NCBI RefSeq assembly: GCF_022780145.1
Contig: NZ_JALEXO010000345.1
Coordinates: 1-20,231, forward strand
Length of the DNA: 20,231 nucleotides
Source: Intestinibacter sp.
GTDB taxonomy: Bacteria > Bacillota > Clostridia > Peptostreptococcales > Peptostreptococcaceae
Reading direction: 5' to 3'
Position 1 is the first letter of the stretch. Each line of letters starts with the position of its first letter. The position numbers were made by a program, and so were the translations under genes. Positions 7,264 to 15,800 of this stretch are shown piece after piece. Under the pieces are notes generated by a model. It was given only the letters and a program-made list of their open reading frames with translations, did not search any database and was not told where the DNA came from.

Positions 7264-8091
7264 TTATCTTAAAAAGAAATAATAAATCAAAAGTATTACA
7301 CCAAGTATTATTCTATACCATCCAAACACTTTGAAGTCGTTTTTCTTTATGTAACCCACAAGGAACTTGATAGCTAATATTGATACGAAGAATGCAACTA
7401 CACTTCCGACTAGCAATATAACCATCTCAAAGCTAGTAAACGCCAATCCAAATTTAGCTAATTTAAGAACACTAGCTCCAAACATAACTGGTATAGCTAA
7501 GAAGAACGTAAACTCCGCTGCTACCTCTCTAGAAACTCCTATAAGTAAAGCACCTAATATTGTAGCTCCTGAACGTGATGTTCCTGGAAAAACTGCAGCT
7601 ATTACTTGGAATAAACCTATTATTATAGCCATTTTGAAAGTTAAATGATCCATATCATCGACTGCTGGTCTTCTACCCTTGTTGTAATTTTCAACAACTA
7701 TAAAGAAAATACCAAATAATATTAACATTATAGCTACTGTTTGGAAATTGTAAAATAACTCGTTGATCTTGTCATCAAATAATAACCCTATAACTGCTGC
7801 TGGTAGACAAGCAACTATTATTTTAATCCACATTACTATTATATTTTTTTGTACAAAAGGCTTCTTCTTAAATGAAAAAGGAAAAATCTTCTTCCAATAT
7901 AAAACTACTACCGCTAAAATTGCTCCCAATTGTATAACAACAAAGAACATTTCTTTAAATTGAGGAGACATATTTAATTGTAAAAATTCATCAACTAAAA
8001 TCATATGTCCTGTACTACTTATAGGTAGCCATTCTGTAATACCCTCAATTATACCTAAAATTATGGCCTTAAATATTTCTATAAAATCCAT
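7264..8091 (-). CDS. uppP: Undecaprenyl-diphosphatase
   Basis: An integral membrane phosphatase (BacA type), 275 residues, that turns undecaprenyl diphosphate into the monophosphate carrier used in peptidoglycan synthesis. It also gives tolerance to bacitracin. The first signature, EGITEWLPISSTGH (residues 16-29), carries the catalytic Glu residues (E16, E20). The second, GTSRSGAT (170-177), has the essential Arg (R173). About eight hydrophobic segments are visible, as usual for the family. GAGAGGTGA lies directly before the ATG. A possible extended -10 (TGA-TATACT on the minus strand, near 8173-8181) lies about 85 bp upstream. Confidence 0.95.
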   Translation of the reverse strand: MDFIEIFKAIILGIIEGITEWLPISSTGHMILVDEFLQLNMSPQFKEMFFVVIQLGAILAVVVLYWKKIFPFSFKKKPFVQKNIIVMWIKIIVACLPAAVIGLLFDDKINELFYNFQTVAIMLILFGIFFIVVENYNKGRRPAVDDMDHLTFKMAIIIGLFQVIAAVFPGTSRSGATILGALLIGVSREVAAEFTFFLAIPVMFGASVLKLAKFGLAFTSFEMVILLVGSVVAFFVSILAIKFLVGYIKKNDFKVFGWYRIILGVILLIYYFFLR

Positions 8092-8140
8092 ATTTCACCT
8101 CTCATTACTGTTTTTATTTATTTTCAATTTTCCCATTAAA

Positions 8141-8164
8141 ATATCCTGCTATAACACAGGATAT
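8141..8164 (-). terminator. Hairpin between the nitroreductase gene and uppP
   Basis: ATATCCTG (8141-8148) pairs perfectly with CAGGATAT (8157-8164) around an 8-nt loop, followed on the minus strand by TTTTAAT. It may end the nitroreductase transcript. If uppP starts at the TATACT noted just upstream, the hairpin would instead lie at the 5' end of the uppP message. Confidence 0.55.
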
Positions 8165-8198
8165 CTCTATATAGTATATCACCAAAACTAACTTTTTT

Positions 8199-8242
8199 TA
8201 TTACAAAAATATTAAACTTCTATTACAAAAATATTAAACTTC
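8199..8242. repeat. Perfect 22-bp tandem duplication
   Basis: The 22 bases at 8199-8220 (beginning TATTACAAAAATATT, ending AAACTTC) are repeated exactly at 8221-8242, one base before the nitroreductase stop codon. This looks like a recent slippage duplication in the 3' untranslated region. Confidence 0.9.
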
Positions 8243-8243
8243 T

Positions 8244-8882
8244 CTAATCTATAAAAGTTACGACATCTTCTAAAGGGAATCTATTTGGTTGTGGTGCTGT
8301 TTTATCCTCTGGAACTCCAACTGGAACAAGCGCCATTAGTTCTCCTTCAGAGTCGTCATGGCCTATGACTTCGTATATTTTATCTTTAGAATGTATTGGA
8401 CCTGTCATATAGCAAGCTCCATACCCCATATTAGCAGCTGCCAATAGGAAATTTTCAATTGCAGCGCCTATAGTTTGTATTTCTGATTTACTAGAGATCG
8501 CTATATCGTATAAATCTTTACATTCTGGTTTATCGTTTAATATTTTATATTCAATACTTTTATATGGTTTTGCATAGAATAAAACAAGAACTGGAGCATT
8601 TTTAAATACTGTATAATATTTTAGAAATTTATTCATATTATCTCTATCTTTTTCTTCATCTGCTAGATTGGCAATTTCTGTATGTCTATCTGCTACTACT
8701 TTAGCAATTTCTTGAATTTTATCCTTGTTTGTTATTACTGTAAAATGCCAATTTTGTCGGTTTTTAGCTGATGGAGCATAAGTTGCAGCCTTTAGCATCT
8801 CTATTAAATCATCCTTTGGCACCTCTTGATTTTTAAACTTTCTTATACTTTTTCTCTTATATATAAAATCTAAATCAGCCAT
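8244..8882 (-). CDS. Nitroreductase family protein
   Basis: A 212-residue FMN-dependent NAD(P)H oxidoreductase of the nitroreductase fold. The N-terminal FMN-phosphate motif RKSIRKF (residues 10-16) is followed by ATYAPSAKNRQNWHFTVI. The mid-protein helix IQTIGAAIENFLLAAANMGY and the GACYMTGP loop are typical. The C-terminus has MALVPVGVPED and ends VVTFID. The physiological substrate cannot be read from the sequence; family members reduce nitroaromatics, quinones or flavins. AAGGAGA lies before the ATG. It is probably a single-gene unit, with a hairpin downstream and a gap of about 110 bp upstream. Confidence 0.9.
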   Translation of the reverse strand: MADLDFIYKRKSIRKFKNQEVPKDDLIEMLKAATYAPSAKNRQNWHFTVITNKDKIQEIAKVVADRHTEIANLADEEKDRDNMNKFLKYYTVFKNAPVLVLFYAKPYKSIEYKILNDKPECKDLYDIAISSKSEIQTIGAAIENFLLAAANMGYGACYMTGPIHSKDKIYEVIGHDDSEGELMALVPVGVPEDKTAPQPNRFPLEDVVTFID

Positions 8883-8994
8883 TTTTTTATCTCCTTATTT
8901 CTAAAAAGTCTTAATAATAAATAATTATATCTAATTTTATATCAATTATGTAATTATTACTATAAACTTTAGAAATTTTAGTATTTTATTTTTG

Positions 8995-9258
8995 CTAAAG
9001 TATAAATTTAGTTATTTTCCCTTTTTCATCTTGTATAGTTAGAACTTCTAAATCAGGGTAATTTTTAAACAACCACTTTATCTCTGTCATAGTTCGATTT
9101 ACTTGCTGTTTATTTAATTTTTTTATAAATAAACTCTGCGCTATTTCATTAAAATCTTTACCGTTGATAAAATTTCTTATAAATTTATAAGCAATTGCAT
9201 TTGGCACGTTACTTACACTTTCTCTTGAGCTTGGATTTTTTCTAGTATATATCTTCAT
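8995..9258 (-). CDS. Small protein of unknown function
   Basis: An 87-residue basic protein that I do not recognise. It begins MKIYTRKNPSSRESVSNVPN; the rest looks helical (AIAYKFIRNFINGKDFNEIA, then KKLNKQQVNRTMTEIKWLFK) and ends with a short beta-like tail (LEVLTIQDEKGKITKFIL). The helices could form a small winged-helix-like DNA-binding fold, but this is a guess. The start at 9258 is preferred because GGGAGG sits 6 bp upstream; a frame reaching 9273 begins on that site. Coding is supported by the good ribosome site and by amino-acid composition like its neighbours. It lies downstream of the symporter on the same strand but behind a terminator. Confidence 0.7.
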   Translation of the reverse strand: MKIYTRKNPSSRESVSNVPNAIAYKFIRNFINGKDFNEIAQSLFIKKLNKQQVNRTMTEIKWLFKNYPDLEVLTIQDEKGKITKFIL

Positions 9259-9345
9259 AAAAAGACCTCCCAAATATGTATTTTTCTTCTATATATTTAT
9301 TGTGGATATTTTTCTTTTATGAAGAAAATCGATATTTATTTAAAA

Positions 9346-9377
9346 AAACCTATACGAGAAATTTCTCATATAGGTTT
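9346..9377 (-). terminator. Terminator after the AGCS symporter
   Basis: AAACCTATACGAGAA pairs with TTCTCATATAGGTTT, a nearly perfect palindrome with one C/A mismatch. On the minus strand it is followed by TTTTTTT. Confidence 0.8.
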
Positions 9378-9415
9378 CGTTTTATAGTATTAATCTTTCT
9401 AATTTAAATATAGCT

Positions 9416-10771
9416 CTAAGAAGCTTTTCTATCTAAACTATCTGAATCATTGTCGTTTATTATATAGTTTTTCCATTCTGTAAATGTGAATATCATAAGT
9501 GCAGTTACGTTTATTCCGCAAAGAACGAACAGAAGTAAATCAACCGCCTCAAATACCACATTAGCTCCAAATACAGCTAAAGTTCCAGCTGCTGCAACTA
9601 ATGTTAGATATATAGCTATATTTCTATTTATTGGATTGTTTTTAAATAATTTTGTCATATAGTAATATGAACCTAATATAGTTGTCAACGCTGATAACAC
9701 AGTGAATGCTGAAAATACTATTAGTCCAAAAGTACCTGTTACACTTTGTGCAGTTTCAAATAATTGAGTTAATCTAGTAACTGTATCTGCTGGGAATTGT
9801 ATGATTCCATTTCTAACACCATATGATGCTATATAAGAAGTAACTACTATAGATACTACTACTGTTACTATTGTCGGTATTAATGATATCATAGCTCCTT
9901 CTCTAGGTGCTGAGTCTGATTCTTGTGCTGCCATAGCTAGAGCTCCAAGACCAGTTTCTGCAGTTTGAATGATTTTTTGCATACCTAATATGAATCCTAG
10001 TGGAACACCAAACATAGCATTTATTGGATTTAGCATACCGTCTATCATACCTTGTAAGTAAGTTGGAACATAAGATGCTGTTTTTGTTAAAAATATTAAG
10101 AAGAATATAAAATATCCTGTTATCGCAGTTCCTATCATGTAAGTCATTGCATTCATGAATATCTCGTGTTTTTTAGATAATACCAATACTGCAACGACAG
10201 CTATTACTGGTATCACGATAAATAGGTATCTCTGCATTAAAGTAGTTTCTATTCCCATGAATTTAGATGCAACTATCGCACTAACTGAGTCTATACCACT
10301 GAATTGGAATCCACCAAATCCAAATACTGCAAGTGCCACGAAGCACACAGCATATACCATCCCTAATTTTGGACTTATTAAAGATGAAATGTATTCTTTT
10401 GGTGTTTTACCCATTATTTTAGAGTTTAGAGTTTCTGAATAAGAAACAGGAACCATTATACATGCTCCTATTAATGCCCATATTGCCATAGCCTCAATGT
10501 TATTTTGTCCGGCAGCTGATAATTTTGATAAAGCTCCCATAACTCCAACTACAGCTCCTGTACCTATCATAGCACCTAGTGAAATTGCCGCTGGTCCTAT
10601 TGCATTTTTAAGTGTTAATTTAGATGGTAAAGTTGCCTTTTTTTGAACTATAAATATAGTTCTTATAGAAGTTATCGCACCTACCACTAATATAAAAGGT
10701 AAAAATACAGGCCAAATAGCATCAGAAACATTCGTTATAATATGTTCTACTTGTAATAAAAAATTAGCCAT
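9416..10771 (-). CDS. AGCS-type amino acid:cation symporter, divergent
   Basis: A 451-residue membrane protein with about ten or eleven hydrophobic helices. The N-terminus (WPVFLPFILVVGAITSIRTI) and the segment NAIGPAAISLGAMIGTGAVV (residues 57-76) match the alanine/glycine:cation symporter layout, where the usual signature is a Gly-rich GxGN-type helix. The later conserved loop appears as AETGLGALAMAAQ (271-283) in place of the common SNEAGMGSAPNAAA type. I read it as a divergent AGCS member taking up a small amino acid with Na+ or H+; the substrate is not determinable. No strong Shine-Dalgarno is seen next to the ATG. A 24-bp palindrome lies in its leader. It is divergent from the MFS gene and has its own promoter and terminator. 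Confidence 0.78.
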   Translation of the reverse strand: MANFLLQVEHIITNVSDAIWPVFLPFILVVGAITSIRTIFIVQKKATLPSKLTLKNAIGPAAISLGAMIGTGAVVGVMGALSKLSAAGQNNIEAMAIWALIGACIMVPVSYSETLNSKIMGKTPKEYISSLISPKLGMVYAVCFVALAVFGFGGFQFSGIDSVSAIVASKFMGIETTLMQRYLFIVIPVIAVVAVLVLSKKHEIFMNAMTYMIGTAITGYFIFFLIFLTKTASYVPTYLQGMIDGMLNPINAMFGVPLGFILGMQKIIQTAETGLGALAMAAQESDSAPREGAMISLIPTIVTVVVSIVVTSYIASYGVRNGIIQFPADTVTRLTQLFETAQSVTGTFGLIVFSAFTVLSALTTILGSYYYMTKLFKNNPINRNIAIYLTLVAAAGTLAVFGANVVFEAVDLLLFVLCGINVTALMIFTFTEWKNYIINDNDSDSLDRKAS

Positions 10772-10786
10772 TTAATTTCATACTTG

Positions 10787-10810
10787 CTACTGGTTAAATT
10801 TAATCAGTAG
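10787..10810. promoter_or_regulatory. 24-bp near-perfect palindrome in the symporter leader
   Basis: Both arms begin CTACTG, and the centre is TTAAATTTAA. Only one base pair breaks the symmetry (G against T at positions 7 and 18). It lies 16-39 bp before the symporter ATG. It could be an operator or an mRNA hairpin; the nearest Shine-Dalgarno-like AGGGAG is on its 5' side. Confidence 0.5.
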
Positions 10811-10908
10811 CTCTCCCTTCTTTAATTTTTCTTAATTTTAAAAATTTTATTTTATATTGTTTTCCTTGTATTTTTTCGACAATAATTTACTTAATTCGCT
10901 ATTTAATA

Positions 10909-10938
10909 ATTTTATCAAATTGTAAATTTATATGTCAA
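10909..10938 (-). promoter_or_regulatory. Sigma-A-type promoter for the symporter
   Basis: On the minus strand, TTGACA (10938-10933), an 18-bp spacer ending TGA, then TAAAAT (10914-10909). The perfect -35 box and the TGN before the -10 support it. It would give a leader of about 130 nt. Confidence 0.6.
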
Positions 10939-11111
10939 TATAATTTTTAAATCTGTATTATTGATTATTATTCATATCTTAAATATTTATATTTTTTGAT
11001 TTTTAAATATTTTTATTCATATTTTCTAAAAAATATCGTTTATTTTTACCTTAATTTTTATTTTTACATTATTTATTATGCTCTGATCTTTGTTTTTTTA
11101 CAAAAAAACCT

Positions 11112-11139
11112 TTGATTTTTTCTGAAAATATGGTATTCT
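11112..11139 (+). promoter_or_regulatory. Candidate promoter for the MFS gene
   Basis: TTGATT (11112-11117), a 16-bp spacer, then TGG-TATTCT (extended -10; hexamer 11134-11139). It would give a leader of about 125 nt. Confidence 0.4.
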
Positions 11140-11271
11140 AAAATTCCCTTGTATTAAAATTTAATTTTAATTTAAATTAAATATTTTTTATTTGATTTAC
11201 GTGTCTATATTAATGATTATTCGGCAATAATATAAACAATACTTATATTAAACATAAAAGGAGAAATAATA

Positions 11272-12567
11272 ATGGAAAATACAACTAACAAAAAACCATT
11301 CTTTTATGGTTGGGTAATAGTTGTGGCATGTATGTTGATTCAAGCTGTTCCTTATGGTATAGCGATGAATGTTCAGCCACAGTTTATTAACTTTGTAACT
11401 AGCGGAGAAGGGTTCACATTAACACAATTCTCTTTATTATTTACAATAGGTACAATAGTATCGGCAATAGCATCACCATCTATAGGTAAAATGCTATCTA
11501 ATCCTAAAAACAACATAAAATTAATTTATGTAATAGGAGCCATATTATGCGGTGGTGGTTTCTCACTTTATGCATTTGCTGGAGGTAACCTATGGGCTTA
11601 CTACGGTATATCAGCTTTAGTTCAAGTTGGTAATGCTATAATATCTTCTATCGGTGTGCCTCTGCTTGTAAACGCATGGTTTAAAGAAAACAAAGGTATA
11701 GCTATGGGTATAGCATTTTCTGGTAGTGGAATCGGTAATATATTCTTACAACAAATAGCTGCTAGATTACTTAGCGATCCAAACTTCGGATATGCCAAAG
11801 CCTACTTTATATTTGGTGTAATTTCACTTATAGTTGCCCTACCAATAGCTTTATTTTTAGTTAGACTACCTAAGAGCGAATCAGAATTAGTTAGACCTTC
11901 TTCTAAGAAAAAGTCTGAACACGCTAAAGTTAGCTTAAGCTCATGGGGATATACTCTTCAAGAAGTAACTAAAATGAAATTATTTTGGGTTTTAGCTGCA
12001 GGATTTATCTTCGTAGGATTTTATGTAAGCGGTCTATCAATCCAATATATTTCTTATTTATATACAATAGGATTTGATGCTACATTTGTAGCAAATATAG
12101 GTTCAGTATTCGCCTTCTTCTCTATATTTGGTAACTTGTGTGGAGGATTATTCTTTGATAAATTAGGCATCAAAAAATCACTATTACTATCTGGTTCAAT
12201 GGTTGTAATATGTTGCCTAAGCTTATTATTTGTAGCTGATATACCTGCTTTAGGATACTTATTCGCTGCACTTTTAGGTATATCTATATTTGCTTATATA
12301 ATAGGTCCTTCTTACTTAACAGGTGCATTATTTGGAGATAGAGAATTTGGTACTATATTAGGTATAGTTCAAGTATTCTTTGCTATAGGATATGCTATAG
12401 GTACAGTTCTTTTTGGACTTTCTGTTGATAATTTAGGATATCCAATTTCTTGGATGATTACAATGGTTTATGCTATAATTGCATATTCTTGTTTATTAAT
12501 CGCATCAATACGCATACAAAAACACAACAAAGAAGAAAATGTTACAGAAACAAAGAAAATAGCTTAA
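11272..12567 (+). CDS. MFS transporter, oxalate/formate antiporter-like
   Basis: A 431-residue, 12-helix major facilitator. The N-terminus KKPFFYGWVIVVACMLIQAV is typical of the OFA (oxalate:formate antiporter) branch and related monocarboxylate carriers. The MFS loop between helices 2 and 3 is degenerate (SIGKMLSNPKNNIKL). The equivalent loop in the second half is well kept (GGLFFDKLGIKKSLLLSG). The central loop is charged (KSESELVRPSSKKKSEHAK). It probably exchanges or carries a small carboxylate; the real substrate is unknown. No oxalate decarboxylation genes are nearby. The start follows AAAGGAGA. It forms its own unit with a terminator downstream and is divergent from the symporter. Confidence 0.85.
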   Translation: MENTTNKKPFFYGWVIVVACMLIQAVPYGIAMNVQPQFINFVTSGEGFTLTQFSLLFTIGTIVSAIASPSIGKMLSNPKNNIKLIYVIGAILCGGGFSLYAFAGGNLWAYYGISALVQVGNAIISSIGVPLLVNAWFKENKGIAMGIAFSGSGIGNIFLQQIAARLLSDPNFGYAKAYFIFGVISLIVALPIALFLVRLPKSESELVRPSSKKKSEHAKVSLSSWGYTLQEVTKMKLFWVLAAGFIFVGFYVSGLSIQYISYLYTIGFDATFVANIGSVFAFFSIFGNLCGGLFFDKLGIKKSLLLSGSMVVICCLSLLFVADIPALGYLFAALLGISIFAYIIGPSYLTGALFGDREFGTILGIVQVFFAIGYAIGTVLFGLSVDNLGYPISWMITMVYAIIAYSCLLIASIRIQKHNKEENVTETKKIA

Positions 12568-12584
12568 TAATAAAATTTATTTAT

Positions 12585-12659
12585 AGTCAGTTAGATAAAT
12601 GATTTACTTTCTTTTATTAAATCAGGAAGTAACTCAAAAATTCTATCTGACTTTTTTTT
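12585..12659 (+). terminator. Terminator after the MFS gene
   Basis: AGTCAG-T-TAGA (12585-12595) pairs with TCTA-T-CTGACT (12642-12652). A second inner hairpin is possible (ACTTTC with GGAAGT), and a run of eight T follows. Confidence 0.7.
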
Positions 12660-12741
12660 ATATTTTTATTAATATCAGTATAAACTTTTATTTTTTACCA
12701 ATTTTTATAGTTTTATTATTTATTTATATTTTTCAAAATGT

Positions 12742-12772
12742 TATACTTAAGATGCTGACCGACCAGTCAGTC
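12742..12772 (+). promoter_or_regulatory. RND pump promoter with TetR-type operator
   Basis: A TATACT -10 hexamer (12742-12747) is followed by GACCGACCAGTCAGTC (12757-12772). That is a 16-bp palindrome of the GACYGACYRGTCRGTC type known for TetR-family operators. Its position at the expected transcription start fits repression by the TetR protein encoded at the end of this unit. The -35 box is poor. Confidence 0.6.
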
Positions 12773-12802
12773 TAAAAATATTTTAAAGAGAGGTGAAAAT
12801 TT

Positions 12803-15800
12803 TTGTTACCAAAATTCAGTGTAAAAAAACCACTAACAGTATTCGTTGCCATAATTATGGTACTTGTTCTTGGTGTTGTTTCTTTTACAAAAATGACAAC
12901 AGACTTGCTTCCTAGCATGAATTTGCCTTATGTAATCGCTTATACAACATATCCTGGAGCAAGTCCAGAAAAAGTGGAAACTACTGTTACAAATCCACTA
13001 GAAGAAACCTTTGCCACAGTAAGTGGTGTAGAAAATGTTACTTCTATTTCAAATGAAAATATCAGTATCGTAATACTTGAATTTTCACAAGATACCAATA
13101 TGGATTCTGCGATAATAGACCTTAATGGAAAAGTAGACTTAGTCGAAGGATACTTCGATGATGCTGTAGGTCCTACTACTCTTATGCAGTTAAATCCAGA
13201 CATGATGCCGATAATGATGGTCAGTGTAGATGTAGACGGAATGTCTATAGATGAGGTCTCTACATACGTCAATGATGAGGTTATCCCTAATCTAGAGCGT
13301 ATTGAAGGTGTCGCATCTGTAAGCGCTACTGGTCTTGTAGAAAATCAATTACAAATTACTTTAGATACAGACAAAATTGATTCGCTTAACAAAAAAATTC
13401 AAAACAATATTAATTCTGAATTAGATAAAAAAGAATCTCAAATAGATAGTAAATTATCTGATTTAGAAAAAAGCGAGGCTGAGCTTGAAAAACAAAGCCA
13501 AAAACAAATATCTCAATTAACTGAAGCTAGTGTTGAATTAGAATCAGGTTTAACACAGCTATCTTCTGCTATAGCACAAGTACAGATGATAGACTCAGTT
13601 GGAGATTCTGTAGATCCTGCTCTTTCTGAAGCTAAAGAAATGCTCAAAGAATCCAAATCAAAATTAAAAGAATTTAAAGAGCAATTAAAAATAGCAGAAC
13701 AAGCTGGACTTGATACATCAACTATCAAAGAAAATATAGCTGCTTTAGAGTCAACTATAAATACTATAGATGACACTATAAAAAATGCAGAAAAAGGATT
13801 AAATACTTCTTCAGCCTCTGTTGATGAATTAAAAGCTAAGCAAAAAGAATTAAAAAACAAACAAAAAGAACTTGAAAGTGCAAAATCAACACTAAATCAA
13901 GAACTAACAAAAGCATCTATACAAATTCTTCAAGGTAAATCTCAGCTTGAATCTGCTAAAAAAGAACTTGAATCTGCAAGAGAAGAAGCTTTAAAATCAG
14001 CAGATTTATCAACTAAGATTACACCTGAAATGATTAACTCTGTACTTGCAGCAGAAAACTTCTCTATGCCTGCTGGATACGTTTCAGAGGATACATCAAA
14101 ATATTCAGTTAAGGTTGGAGATAAATTTACTTCTATAGATCAAGTAGAAGATTTACTTTTATTCTCAATGGATAACATCGGCGATATTTACCTTAAAGAC
14201 GTTGCCGATGTTAAATATGTAAATAATGTAAACGACTCTTACACAAACGTAAACGGAAACCCTGGTGTAATGTTAGCTATAGAAAAAACTAGTACAGCTT
14301 CTACCGCTTCAGTTTGTAAGAAGCTAAATGAAACTATGGATTCCATGACTAAAGACAACAATAAATTGCATATTCTTTCTCTAATGGACCAAGGAATATA
14401 CATAGACATGGTTGTAGATAGTATATTAAAGAACCTAATGTACGGTGGTATCTTAGCTGTAATAGTTCTTTTAGTATTTTTAAGAAGTATTAAACCTACT
14501 ATAATAATAGCCTTCAGTATACCTATGAGTTTATTATTTGCAGTAGTTTTAATGTATTTTACAGGAATTTCACTAAACATGATTTCTCTATCTGGATTAT
14601 CTCTGGGTGTAGGTATGCTCGTGGATAACAGTATAGTCGTCATAGAAAATATATACAGGCTCAGAAATAGCGGTGTAAGCAAATTCAAGGCTGCCGTCTA
14701 CGGTGCAAAACAAGTTTCCGGTGCAATATTTGCATCTACCTTGACCACAATATGCGTTTTTGTGCCTATAGTATTTACAGAAGGTATTACAAGACAGTTA
14801 TTTGTGGATATGGGTCTTACTATAGCTTACTCACTAATAGCGAGTTTAATAATTGCACTTACATTAGTGCCTTGTATGGCATCTAGAATTTTAACTTCTA
14901 CAGATGAAAAAGAACATAGACTTTTCGATAAATTTGTAAACGGCTATGAAGCACTATTAGAAAAAGCACTTGACCATAAAGCTATTGTGCTTGCAGGTGC
15001 ATTACTACTTCTATTATTCGCTGGATTTAGTGTTACAAAAATGGGAACTGCTTTTATGCCAGAAATGAATTCTACACAAATGACAGCTACTATTTCTCCT
15101 AAAGATAACCAAGAGCTTTCTGAAGAAGACTTAGAAAAATACGGCGATGAATTTGTACAAAAAGTTAAAACTATTGACGATGTAGAAGGTGTCGGAGCTA
15201 TGAGCGGTTCAGGCGGGATGATGAGTGCTATGTCATCCGGAAATAAACAAAGTCTATCTGTTTACATCGTTTTAAAACAAGATATGAAACATACAAACAA
15301 AGAAATATCAAAAATGATCAAAGAAAAGACATCTTCTATGGATTGCGATATATCGATTTCTGAATCTACTATGGATATGGGCAGTATGCTAGGTTCTGGA
15401 ATAAGCATAGAAATCAAAGGCGATGACTTAGATAAGCTTCAAGATATATCAGCTGATATGACTAAATTATTAAAATCAGTTGAAGGTGTTACAGATATAA
15501 CTAGCACTTTAGATGATGCAGAAACTGAACAACGTGTATCAGTAAACAAAGAAAAAGCTATGAAGTACGGTCTTACAGTAGCACAAGTATATGAACAAGT
15601 TTCTAAAAGCTTAAAAACAGAAACAAATTCTACAACTATAACTTCAAACGACAAAGATCTATCTATAGTTATAAAAGACAACAAAGAAACTACTGTTAAA
15701 GACTTAAAGCTTCTAGACATAAAAGGAACAAAAGACAACAAAGACGTTACTGTAAAATTAAATAAAATAGCTACTATAACAGATGCGACTACTCCATCTT

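Larger units (their letters stand above)
10772..11271. other. Divergent promoter region between symporter and MFS genes
   Basis: 500 bp, extremely AT-rich, no gene seen. It holds a 24-bp palindrome (10787-10810), a minus-strand promoter (10909-10938), a plus-strand extended -10 promoter candidate (11112-11139), and the MFS ribosome site AAAGGAGA just before 11272. Runs of T and A between these show no clear structure. Confidence 0.6.

Noticed and set aside
7367..7963. Plus-strand frames inside uppP
   Set aside because: They overlap the clear uppP motifs in another frame and have no recognisable domain or start signal.
6404..8091. MerR gene and uppP as one bacitracin-response operon
   Set aside because: A clear terminator at 7207-7241 separates them and uppP lies upstream; nothing in the sequence links the regulator to uppP.
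12940..13860. Long antisense frames inside the RND pump gene (12940-13272 and 13513-13860 minus)
   Set aside because: They are shadows of the strongly supported pump coding frame, with Ser/Phe/Thr-rich composition and no ribosome sites.
13382..14012. The coiled-coil stretch as a fused membrane-fusion (adaptor) protein
   Set aside because: No lipoyl or beta-barrel adaptor domains flank it, and the porter domain resumes immediately, so it is an insertion rather than a fused adaptor.
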